Source of the DNA: Ditylenchus dipsaci
Lineage: Eukaryota > Nematoda > Chromadorea > Rhabditida > Anguinidae
DNA: 64,000 nucleotides
Assembly: GCA_004194705.1 (NCBI GenBank)
Contig: SADC01001112.1
Span: 372,001-436,000 of the forward strand
Reading direction: 5' to 3'
Shown: positions 28,163 to 39,200 of the stretch, in pieces
How positions within the stretch are numbered: the stretch's first letter is position 1
Layout: every line of letters begins with the position of its first letter
Notes under the pieces: generated by a model
Seen by the model: the letters and a program-made list of their open reading frames with translations, nothing else
Databases searched by the model: none
Told to the model about the DNA's origin: nothing
Translations under genes and position numbers: made by a program

Positions 28163-29639
28163 CTATGTGCTGGACGAGGAGGATGAGGCCGTAATGACTC
28201 CCCGTTCAATCAGGTCAGGCACCTCCACTGCCAGCCAAGGTCCAAGGCCCAAAGAGAAGGCATGTGCTATTCCAAACTGAAGACGGTTGTATAGAACAAG
28301 AGAAAATGGATAATAAAGCAAAACCTTGGGTGTGTTCCTGGCCCAGAGTGGCTTGAAGTGGTCGCTCAAACAGATTTTACCTCTAAAAATTATAAAATCG
28401 GGTTTGTTCATTTAACTATTTATAAATTTTGGAGCTGAATTTTGACCGGCTTTAGTTTTTTGTTCAGTCTAAAGGGCCATGGCCACGCGTTCTGGATTGG
28501 GACAAAGCTTTTCTGTGCTGCAAAAGGACTTTTTTCTGTTGCAAAAAGTCTTTATTGCTGCAAATATTATTGTTGCAAAAAGACTTTTTTGCTGCAAATA
28601 GACTTTTTTTTGCTGCAAATAGACTTTTTTGCTGCAAATCTTTTTTTCGCTGCGATAAATACTATTTTGCAGCAAAAAAAGCCGATTTGCAGCAAAAAAA
28701 GTCTTTTTTGCCGCATCAATATTTGCAGCAAAAAAAATACTTTTTGCAACAGAAAAAAGCTTTATCATCTGGATTGTCCCCGCGAGAAATATACGGTATA
28801 CACGGTTGTTTTGACGCCCAAACAAAGTTTAGGAAACTAGAATCCAGAAGAAGTATAGCACCCGGGTTTCCTAGTCAAATAAAAAAACTTAAATTTTGCT
28901 CACAAATTTCGCTGAGAACCATTCAAAAAAGCCATGCTAGAAAAAGTAGACAACAAGGAAATGGCTTATAAAATTCGCAAAAGGTGCTAAAAACAAGACT
29001 ATTTTTCAAATAGGTGAGAGAGGGTTTGTTTGAGGTGCCGTCCGTTACTTTTGTAAAAATAAATTGTTAGTCAAATTCAGCTTTAGCACGTATTTGTAGC
29101 AATTGATTCCATTTCACACATAGAATCGGTTCCACATTCCAGTAAACAAACACAACCACAAATGGAATTACCCTCTATACATCTTAGCCGTCTTTCCGTC
29201 CAGTTCAGGGAGTGCCAATTCAGGGGCTGTTTTGGGATATGTTATGGGAATGTCAAATTCCACATCGAACTCATATCTGCAAACCCTCATCAAATATTAA
29301 ATATATAATAAGCACAACCACTTACTTGATCATTTTGTGGAAGTGCCAGCATTTGCCGAACCATCTCAAAATTGAAAAAAAAAATATTTCTAAAATTGTC
29401 CAAAGTAGTCAATAAACAAGCCAACCTAGTACCATCTGCATTAGATTCCAGGCGAAACCAGTCAGTGTCATTTTGTTTGTTGTTGTTGATGAAGGTGATG
29501 AGTGCCTGATACTCCTCCTTGAGTCTTTCCAGCCAGAGGTCTCCATCTCTGGGCCTGCGGCCACCTTCAGCAACGGGATCTGCTTGAGGGTCTTTTTGGC
29601 TGAGTCGTCGAGAACAGGGGCAGAAGCACCAGAAGACAT
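28163..29639 (-). CDS. UFC1: Ubiquitin-fold modifier-conjugating enzyme 1 (UFC1)
   Basis: Five minus-strand exons: 29,426-29,639, 29,326-29,364, 29,172-29,276, 28,325-28,382 and 28,163-28,276. They join in phase to 176 residues if one C is restored near 29,552, where GGCCCAGAG should read GGCCCCAGAG; the family has about 167. Recognised blocks: [85 protein letters not shown] and [20 protein letters not shown], then [19 protein letters not shown]. The Cys in [10 protein letters not shown] is the catalytic Cys that takes UFM1 from UBA5 and passes it on with the UFL1 ligase (ufmylation, ER and ribosome quality control). The Ser-rich tail is an addition. Without the extra base the protein would be cut short in exon 1. 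Confidence 0.93.
28470..28795. repeat. Hairpin element with TTTTGCTGCAAATAGAC tandem units in its arm
   Basis: The left arm contains five or more units of ttttttgctgcaaatagact, and the right arm contains the inverted form (gcagcaaaaaaagtc). It lies upstream of exon 4 within the 0.8 kb intron of UFC1. Long open frames on both strands come from the repeat. Confidence 0.6.
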
Positions 29640-30072
29640 CAGTGATTAAATAATATGGATTAGTCGGCCTGGAATTTGGATTTTGCTATCTTAGGTTTTG
29701 ATTATTGGGAGGTGGAATTACTCCACTTAATTGGACAAATATTTTGAGAAGCAGCAAAGAACACCACCATTTATTTGCATACACCTGACCAACACCACGT
29801 AAGCCAGCTAGCTAGGTAGCTTGGCTTCTATGTCCCCCACAAACACACACACAAACAAGCCAGAGAAGCGAGAGTGTAGGGCGAGTAACACGTTAATTTG
29901 TCCCCTCCCCTTTCTCAAACCAAAACAAAGGCACACAAAATATGTGGAGCACAAGGCCAGTGAAGCAACCAGCGCCAATGCAAAACAGGAAAATAGATGG
30001 AAGGATAATAAATCAAAATATGAAGCAATATAAAGCTACTTTTTATAAGTCTTGTTCAAGAATCACATAATA
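29640..30072. other. UFC1 upstream region
   Basis: About 430 bases lie between the UFC1 start and the next foldback. I find no TATA box at a fitting distance and no second gene. Confidence 0.3.
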
Positions 30073-31312
30073 TTGGGTATTAACATAAGTTCCTTTTTTG
30101 GCGAAAATTTTAAAATCTGATTTTTATGACTAATAATATTTTGTTTATAAATTGATGTTTCCACCATCAGAATGAAATAATCGAGACATTTTTTTGGATG
30201 GTACTTTCTCCTTATCGCAAAACACTTGAAAATTACCGCAAATCATTTTTTTTATTACCGCAAAATTCTTTTACGAAAAATCGATTGAGCGGATCAGATT
30301 TCGGGTTCGATAGGTTCAATCACTCAGAATTTTAGGTTTTGGTGGTTTTGAGTGGTTCAGGGTGAAATTCTGAGCGATTTAGCCCATCGGACCCGAGATC
30401 TGATCCGCTCAATCAATTTTTCGCAAAAAGTTTACCACTCCCCCTTTAGTAAACGCCCAAAAAAGCAACTTTCAGGGGCTTTTGCCATTCCAGGGTGGGA
30501 TTCTGAGGGATCCAAGTTATTTCCTGACTGAAAAATTCAAATTCCCGCAAAATTTTGACTAAAAACGACGAAAAAAATTTTGCGGTAAGAAAAAAGTATT
30601 TTGCAGGAAAATCAAATTGCGGTAATGAAAAAATGAAAAAAAATTGAAAAAAAATGATTTGCGGTAATTTTCAAGTGTTTTGCGGTAAGAAAAAAATATC
30701 ATCCATTTTTTTGCAATTTTTTGCCTTGGCCCCCCTGTGCTCATTCATCGAAGAAGGCGATTCGTAGTAATTCGAATGTTTTTGTCTCTAACGAAATTTA
30801 AAGTATGATAGTCAATTGTAGCGTTTATGACTACTTTCATAAGAATATCGAGTATGCTGACCACGAATCTGGTGTAAGGATTTTGGATTCGCTGTTTCTG
30901 ATTCAAAAATGAAAATTTGATTTTTATGGGTAGAAATCCCCTGCCCCAAAGTACATAAAGTCCAAAATATTATTATTAGATATTATTATAGCCCCACCAC
31001 TCAATTAACCTTAATCAGCATGGGGGACTGAGGCGAAAAAAATTTCATTTGAAATTTTTCATTTTAAAATTTCAAAAAACAGGTCTCAAAAACAATATAT
31101 TTGCACTTTTTGATTATTGTTATACAAAAAGTTAATGGTATTAAAAACAGAATTTTTTTGCTATGGTCCCTCAAGCTGATTTTCTGGGGGGATCAAGGTT
31201 AATTGAGTGGTGGGGTAAAGGTAAAGTGATCCTTATTAGACAAAAAATCAGATTCTAAAATTTTCGCCAAAAAAGGTCACACGAGCGTTTCTGCAAGTTA
31301 TGTTAATACCCA
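30073..31312. repeat. 1.2 kb foldback with two further palindromes inside
   Basis: The outer arms are tattgggtattaacataagt (30,073) and its complement ending at 31,312, each continuing into ttggcgaaaattttaaaatc. Inside, 30,195-30,705 is a second palindrome built on cttgaaaattaccgcaaatc, and 30,975-31,225 a third whose ends read ccccaccactcaattaacct. Pieces of that third palindrome recur at about 56,510 and 60,010-60,070. No coding sequence is supported. Confidence 0.55.
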
Positions 31313-31585
31313 ATATAGTTTTCAGCAATTATTCACTCTTTAAAACGAGAGCTGAAAAAAAAGGAAGAAAAGAGAGAATACAAAAATTTCTTGTCTATTA
31401 TGTCAGAAAAAATCAAATTTCTAACCGATCAAGTAAGAGTTCAATGAGGTGATACCAATTGGACACAATTCATGGCGGATTTTTCGCAACAAATTAAAAA
31501 TAGCAACTTTAACACAGATGACTTTGAATCCTGAGAATTAAATTGAATTCAACTTGAATTTAGGTAGCCAAGATGTCCTTAGGAA

Positions 31586-32293
31586 CAGGGTGCACATATC
31601 GTTTTGGGAAAAGGGGGCGTACAATCATAAAATGGGGGCGTTTATAAGAAAAAATTTGCCAAAAAGGGGCGTCAAACTAATCAAGACAAAAATGAGTGCA
31701 GTGAACGCAATAGCAAAAATTGTCTCCCCGCTTTGACTCTTTTAGAAATGGATACTCTTTGGCAAGGCTTACATTGAACTTTGCTATACCACCGATATTG
31801 AATTTCTTCCTGCCATCAGTTTCCTGAAAAGAAAAGTTCCTAACCTAAGTACAGCGTTTCAAAACAGCCAACCTCCGCTGGATATCGCTGTAAGCAGTCA
31901 TCATCCGAAAGTTGCAATTCTCGTTCTTCATCAGAGATCTCTTCATCCAAATGCTGCTCCGGAACCATCTGATCGTCTCTCTTTGGTTGCTTAAAGAAGC
32001 CACGGATATCAGAACTTGCACGCTTGGCCATCCTAAACTGTAAAAATCGAAAAGCATTAAATGTAACACGTTTTGGCTTTAAACTTTAAAGTTTAAAGTG
32101 GCACACAAATTACATTACTAGCAAAATAGACACTAGTAAAATAAGAAAACAATAAAAAGTGGCATAAAACCTTTTAAAAGTGGAAACTTTAAGGAAAAAC
32201 GTTTAATGTTCGCCCCCTTTTTTCAAAATAAAAAGGGGGCGAAATATCCAAAAAGGGGCGAACGCCCCCAAAAGGGGCGATATGGGCACCCTG
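31586..32293. mobile_element. hAT-type element (708 bp) with 8-bp target duplication
   Basis: The ends cagggtgcacatatcg and cgatatgggcaccctg are inverted. An exact 8-base duplication CTTAGGAA flanks them (31,578-31,585 and 32,294-32,301). Sub-terminal arms repeat gggggcg motifs. An 8-base duplication and a CAGGGTG-type end point to the hAT superfamily. It holds one short minus-strand gene fragment (31,840-32,031) and no catalytic domain, so it is non-autonomous. Confidence 0.75.
31840..32031 (-). pseudogene. N-terminal remnant of a hAT/ZMYM-type transposon protein
   Basis: The frame starts MAKRASSDIRGFFKQPKRDD and continues with an acidic stretch (EEISDEERELQLSDDD). Short N-termini of the form KR...xxFFK-basic are typical of the KRKxxxxxFFKK start found in ZMYM1-like and other hAT proteins; the same motif also resembles a PCNA-binding box. 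Only about 60 residues remain and no dimerisation or catalytic region follows. It lies within the hAT-type element. Confidence 0.45.
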
Positions 32294-32294
32294 C

Positions 32295-32745
32295 TTAGGA
32301 ATGCAAATCTAAACGCAAAATTCAAAAAGTTTTTATCAAAAGATATGACCGAGTTAGATAGTCGGTGTATTCATCACGAATTTTTCAGTCAAAAATTACG
32401 TTTAACTGGTCAGAACTCCGCTCCAGAGTGGCCAGAAGTCCCTAAAAGTTGGTTTATTGGAGGGTTTACTAAAGGGGCTAAACCAAAAGCAAATCAAAAT
32501 ACCAGTCCGATTAGCTTAATCGCTCAGAATATATCACAAATCTCCTCAAACTATGCCAACCACAAGATTCTGAGCGATTTAGCCAATCGAACTGGAATTA
32601 TAATCCGCTAGATCGCTCTTTCGCAAAAAGGTCTACCCCTTCAGTGAACCCCGAAAAACCATGTTTCAGAGGCTTCTGGCCACTCTGGAGCGGCATTCTG
32701 ACCAGTTGAACAAGATTTTTCATTCAAAAATTTGCTTTACCGCAA
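32295..32745. repeat. Foldback repeat next to the hAT-type element
   Basis: The left arm tggtcagaactccgctccag and its complement at about 32,680-32,710 pair, with an inner stem around gcgatttagccaatcg. The hAT target duplication falls near its left edge. There is no coding sequence. Confidence 0.5.
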
Positions 32746-33214
32746 AATTTGGACTTAATTTGCACACATCACCAAATTTGCTGTAGGGAATCAGTAATTT
32801 ACTGGGGAAAATCAGTAATTTATGAAGGGAAAATCAGTATTTGGTTTGAAATTCAAATTTACTAGGGGAATTCAATATTTTAGGGTGAGATTTCAATTAT
32901 AGCGAAAACCAAATACCGATCAAACTGTAATTATAGTAAAAAAACAAAAAATCTGCTTTTCCGATTTTGAAAACCATACATGAAACTAAACAAACAGAAA
33001 TCCCAAATTTTTTATGTGACATGTGTAAAAATAATGATTTGTATCTATATAAATATTTTTATGCTGAATGGCACTACTTGCTTCACAACTATAATTTAGT
33101 ACTTTTACAATTAAGCAAATAAATAATAATGCTAGCATAATAGAAGTGTGGCTGAGGTGATCGGCATGGTTGGTCAAAACAAAACACAGTTTTAAAAATT
33201 AGTTTTTCTGCTTA

Positions 33215-36200
33215 TCAAAACTTGTAGTGATATCTTCGATGAGAGGAGGGGGAGGACACCACATAAGGTGTTGTGGCTGGTTGCTGGACTGGGGCACTGC
33301 CCCCTCCCATTGCATTGCCCTCCAGCAAGTACTGTCGCCAGTTAGGGTGCATTAGACCATGCTGGACATCCACTCTCTTGTGGTTACTGGCTGGCGAACG
33401 TTGCTGGTAGTGTGCTCTGCTCCCATTCATTGGTCGAGCAGTGAATGAAGAGGAGGGCATATGTCTGGAGACAGGTCCTCCTGGAGACTCTGGCTCCTCG
33501 TAGATCTGTTCTGGTCTCCTGACTGCTGGTGATGCGATTTGCCTTTCCTCTGCCGTTGTGCTGTTGTTGACCAGTAGGTTACGACGTTCCCTTCTCGGGT
33601 TTGGTGGCGAGAGGAAGCAGCTGACGAAGAAGGTGCTTGTTGGTTCTGTTGCTGAAGCGCTCCTCCTCCTCTAGATTGTCTAGGACCTCTGGAGTCCATT
33701 GACTAAAACAATTTGGTTTAATAGCTGTGATAAATATTTCAGTTGGTAAAAATTTCAAAGTCTTAAACAGCTATTTTAAAAAAGGCCAGGGTTTTTGAAC
33801 GCATCTAGTTCAAAATTTTAAACATTTTTTAAATGCAAACAAAAAGTAATTTTAAAAATGTTACAGTCAACTCTCGTTAAACTGGCACCCCCCCGGGACT
33901 CTGATTTTGCCGATCGCTTTTCAAAATTTTATCAGTTTCGCCGTAGAGACCCGAGAGTACTCGATAAACTGGCACCCTTTTTTGAAAAAGGGGTGCCAGT
34001 TTATCGAGTACCCGCCTGTCGTTACGGTGGGACTACATTCAAAACTTGGTATAGTGTACACCCTGGGTCCAGCTTCAGGTATACACTACAATATATCGAG
34101 GTGTCCACTATATCGAATGTTCATTATAGTTATTTAATCAAACGCTGGCCAAAATGATTGAATCCAGGTGTACACTATATCGAGTTTTGACTGTATTGTC
34201 ATTTACAAAAATTATCGGCAAAATTATAATCCTTGCGATATTTCGGACTAAACTGGCCGAAGACAACTCGCAAAAAGCTTCAAAAATTGAGGAAAAAAAG
34301 TGTCGGACCCGAGGCGGGAACGAACTTGAGTGGGGTGCCAGTTAAACAAGAGTTGACTGTAAATATTTTTCGAGCAAAAAAGTGTTCCCGTCAATATAAA
34401 TTTCGGGAATGCATCTACGCCCAAAAACGAAGGTCTCGTAACTTGAATTCTAAACAATTTTTGACCCTCAAAATTTTGAAAAATCCTGTGTATATCAGAT
34501 GATGATGACTTACATCACAATTGCTGTCCGTAGCCTCGTGGATGTGGTATCTATTGTCTGTGCCTCCTACTTTCCTTCTGCTGCCTGGATTGCTATGCTG
34601 CTGAGAGCCGTATTCCCCTTCCTGGAGTGGGGGAGGAGGCGGCAGAGGCAGAGCAGGCGGCACACCCATCACTCTCCGCTCATAGGCTGGCGGCAGTAGG
34701 TAGTTGCAACTAAACATAACTAAATACATCAACTATAGTTGTGTGACATACTTCAAGTAGCAGGAACCAGCCATGGAGTTGGTGAGCATAGGTCTCTGTT
34801 CCCTGCTGCTTGGAACAAAATAGATGCTTTCAGCCGGTTGTTCTACACTACAGCACGCTCCCTGCTCATCACACATCCTGCTTGCGGCCACACAGCACGA
34901 GGTCAGATAGTCTGACAGGATGATCAACAGGCTGAAAAACGAGTTGGAAGGTATTTATAGGTCTGGTAAGTGAATGTACCTGGGTAAGACCAACAAGTAG
35001 TGTAATAGTGTGAGTGCAGCCGTGGACATCAATACTTTCCACACCTGCCACACTACTGGAACACTTTCGGAGAGCAAAAGAGGGCAGTAGAGAAGCACTA
35101 GAGATAAACTGCCTAGTAGGGTAGGCCTCAGAGTGCACTGCAAAAAAAATTTAAGGACCATGTAAGGCGCCTCCGAAAGACATTTTTTATGTTTCTGATT
35201 TTCGGGGAGTAAACATGTTTTGACTGTGTTTGGTCATTCTGAGTCAGAACGACCACCCAATAATTCTGACTCAGAATGAGGTTCACCAAATTAAGTGTAT
35301 AATTTCTCGTATATTACATTGAGAATTCTATAGTCAATTCGGTGGGCCTTATTCTGATCAGGTAGCCATTTTGATTCAGAATGATCACATATAGTCAAAG
35401 AAACAAAAAATACATAACCAAAGTTTATTTGGAGTTTTTAATACATTTTTACAAAAATATATAGTTCAGCCAAACCTGAAAAGCATATTGAACCTTTGGG
35501 TGCTGGTCTGTTGGATAAGGCCAGAGTTGTTGAACATGTAGCAGAAGTGCAAGGTGACGGCTGCTGTGAACAAGTTTGCTAGCAAGGCTGTATTCAGAGT
35601 GACCACATGCAGGGGATAGACAGGTGGTTGGCCATGCCCAGCACTCCAATGGACACAAGCACAGAGGATAGGGCACAACCAGGCACACTGATGGATGGCT
35701 AAACAACACAAAACAGGCTACAGTCATCACTGCCAGCATTACGCACCACGTCCACAGGATAGAGGGCATGGTCTGAAAATAAATAGGTGGTCTGATGAGG
35801 CGATGGTAGTTAGGTATCCAGCTACTGCTACCCAGGGGATGGTGGCCAGCCACCTATGTGGCAATACCAAAGTGATAATACCCAGATAATGATACTTAAG
35901 TTTAAGTAGGCAGGTATTTGGTGGTGGTACCGAGTGGTTAGAGCAATAGAAGTGATCAGAACAATTTGAAGTACCCAAGCGGTGTAAACTCAAGTCGTGC
36001 CACCAAAGTATTAATACCAAGGTGGTCACAGATAGTCAATTACCCGGATACAGTTGCCGCTCGATTTAACGAGACCCCAATATTTCGTTCCCTGCCTAGG
36101 GTCTGACACTTTTTTAACCTCGATTTTCGAAGACTTTTGACCGTTCTTTTTTAACAGTTTGGTTTCAAATAGCGTAAGGATACCGATTTTGCCGATCGTT

Positions 36201-39200
36201 TTTCCGAATCATGAAATTTTTTTCTCCGAAAAAGCAGAATATCGATTTAACGACACTTTTTTAACGAAAATGGTGTCGTTAAATCGAGATTTCGCTTTTT
36301 TGGAGAAAAAAATTTCATGATTCTGAAAAACGATCGGCAAAATCGGAATCCTTGCGATATTTGAAACCAGACTGTCAAAAGAGAACGGTCAGAAATTTTC
36401 GAAAATCGAGGTAAAAGGTGTAGGACTGTAGGCGGGAACGAACTTTGTGGAGTGTCGTTAAATCAAGCGGCAACTGTAATAGCTAAAAGTATGCATAGAA
36501 AGGTGAGAAGCGCATCTAGATACCCTTATTCTATAATATACCTGAAGGTCGTGGTGCAGCGAGAAGGAGTAGGGGGCTTTTATGGACAGAGGCAGGTTGG
36601 CAGACCGAGCCTTCTGCAAGAGCTGTTTCACCAAGCTTTCACTGAATTACTTATTAGTTAACTGTGCGGAGTCAATGAGTACCCACCTTTTGGCTAGTCC
36701 CTTGGCACTCAACTCCAAATACATCCTCGACCTGACAATTTGGGTTTGGAACTTGTCAAATACAATGTCTGTAGAGTATTTCTGGTAGTGGTCTGTTTTG
36801 AGGAACACATAGCTCAGCACTGGCACCAGCGTGTCCTGCAATTCCCATAATTTTTATGTGAATAATTGGATTGGCAAATATTGTCCAAAAATTTGCCCAC
36901 TGGATTGATGTCGTAGATAGTGGACTTTTGAAAGCGCTCAAAATCCGTCAGCCAGCTAACAGCTTTGGTGGCATATTCTTTTTCCTAAAGTCAATATTGG
37001 ATTAATCTACTCAAAGTTAAATTAGGGTAACTACCAGTGCCCATTTGAGCAAGCCAAACACCAACTCCTTGTTCCTCCTGTCGTAGTAGTCGAAGGCTGG
37101 CGCCTCAATGACCAGCTCCAGGTACTGCTCGTACTTTTCGAAAGCCATATGGAATTTACGGAGGTAGGCGGCAGACTTCAGCTGGCTGGAGGACGGCACA
37201 AAAAACTCTTCCTACAAATATCAGCTTTGATTAATAATATGTATTGGAGAATTTTGTTGTTGTTGCCCACCCTCAGATCCATCCTACACTCCAAGCACCC
37301 AACAAAGAGAATATTAAATAGATGGTGCACAGAGCCACAGCTAGAGTGCGTAAATTGTAGTTGGCTGCTAATTTGCCGAGTGAACGCGACAAACATGGTT
37401 TCAGGTCTGCCAACTTTTCATGCAGTTTGGCTGAGGTCAGCTCGTCAAAGTCAAGCACATATTTGGCTGAAATGCCATGTTTTCAAACTCATTCTTTAGT
37501 TTGTAGCTACTTCTGAGTGAAATTTTTTTTCTTCGCAAAAGACTCATTTTTGCTATAAATTTAGCTAGAATCTCAGGAAGACTAAGAATTTTCGAAGTTT
37601 TTAACTGATAACAGCTTTAGGGTTCATAGTGACTGCGTTTATCGAAATTTGGACGGCATCCCGTCCCCGTCCTACATGTTTTTGACCGGCCGTCCGCCGA
37701 CCGGCAAAAATAATAAAAAAATGGCCAATTTTTTTTGCTTGTTATGCATTATTAGTTAAAAAATCTCGGTTCAGCACAGGACGGTCTCAACCGGCGTCTC
37801 AATAGTCTCTGACCGGCCGTCGGCCGTCCCGTCCAAGTATGTTGTTGCCGGACGTTATTAGCCGGTCGGTTGGACGACCGGTCAACCCGGCTGTCCGACC
37901 GTCCGGCTTTTTAGCGCCGTCCGGACGGAGACGGGGACGGGACAGGCGGTCACTATGCAGGGTTTATAACATTTTTAATCATTTTTGCACAAGACTTTTG
38001 TTATCGTGACGAAAAACATCGGGCAGCGAGATTGCATTTAGGCTCCTAAAAGGCAGCTTTTTGGAAAAAATGACCGAATGATAGTAGAAACACCGTTAAA
38101 ACATATTAAGCCATTTTTGAAAAAACTTAATTTCTTTTGTTTTCCTTGCCGTAATGGTCGAGCCTTTCCGCGTCAAATTTTTGGCAAAAAAATATTGTTA
38201 ATTTTAAAAGTTTTGACTCAAAAATAGGAAAAAATATATAAAAATAACAAAAATATTTTTGGGTTGGCCAAGCTTTTAGGTTTAAATATCGGGCAATCAT
38301 TTCAAATCCATAAATTTTCTTGAACCCCTTGAAAAACCAACTGTTAAATGTTTCATCGCCTTTTCTGCAACATTGAAACCACTTTAGACCAGCTGCTTCT
38401 CTCCTGGCAGAATTGAACCAGCAGACGGTCAGGTAGAGCAGGACCAGGATGAGCAGGCAGGTCAGACCACTAGCCATAGTGAACAGGGTTTGCTGCAGGT
38501 AGGGGGTTGGGCTGGCCAAACCACCACCCACTAAACACAACCAATAACGCTGCTACATACATTAAAATAATACCCACCTGAACAGCCAATAAGCACCAAC
38601 AAAGACAGTGCAAATTGGGGCATGTCCCAACTGTAGATAAATGCCAACTTTTCGACAGGATGCAGAGCCACAAGGGAGTATCGTTGCCAGCACTGCTGTA
38701 CACTGCTCAACAACAGCACTCCAATGGAGCAGAGCAGGAAGGGTGTGGGCCACACAGCTGTACTCCACTGCCCACTAGCGGCACTCAACTGTACACAGTA
38801 GGCGGACACACATGACAAAGCTAAGACCAGTCCTATTTGCAGGCCTACAAATGGGCGACTCTAAAGCAAGACGGTTTTATAAGGAATAAATTTCAGCAAC
38901 TTTTTGGATGATTTGCGACAAACTCTTGATAAACCAAAAAAATACATGTTATGAGTTGGATGCGAACTCTAGAAATAACGAAAAAATAGGCTCTTTATCA
39001 CTGCGATACAGAAATCACTTTCAGAAATGAAAATAGGTTATTATAATATCTAAATTAACGCCCAATTTATCAGGGTTGGAGTTGCTAACCTGGTAAGAGT
39101 CGCCAATGAAGCTAGCAGCAATGCAAAAAACAACCAATGCCACGAAACAGAAGATCAGTTTGAAGTGGATATTCTTCAAACAAGCGATCACTTCCCTCAC

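Noticed and set aside
28442..28971. Overlapping 118-138 codon frames on both strands
   Set aside because: They are produced by the TTTTGCTGCAAATAGAC hairpin; no codon-level or domain support.
38531..38818. Separate small membrane protein
   Set aside because: The hydrophobic frame fits in order as a membrane-block exon of the patched-related gene.
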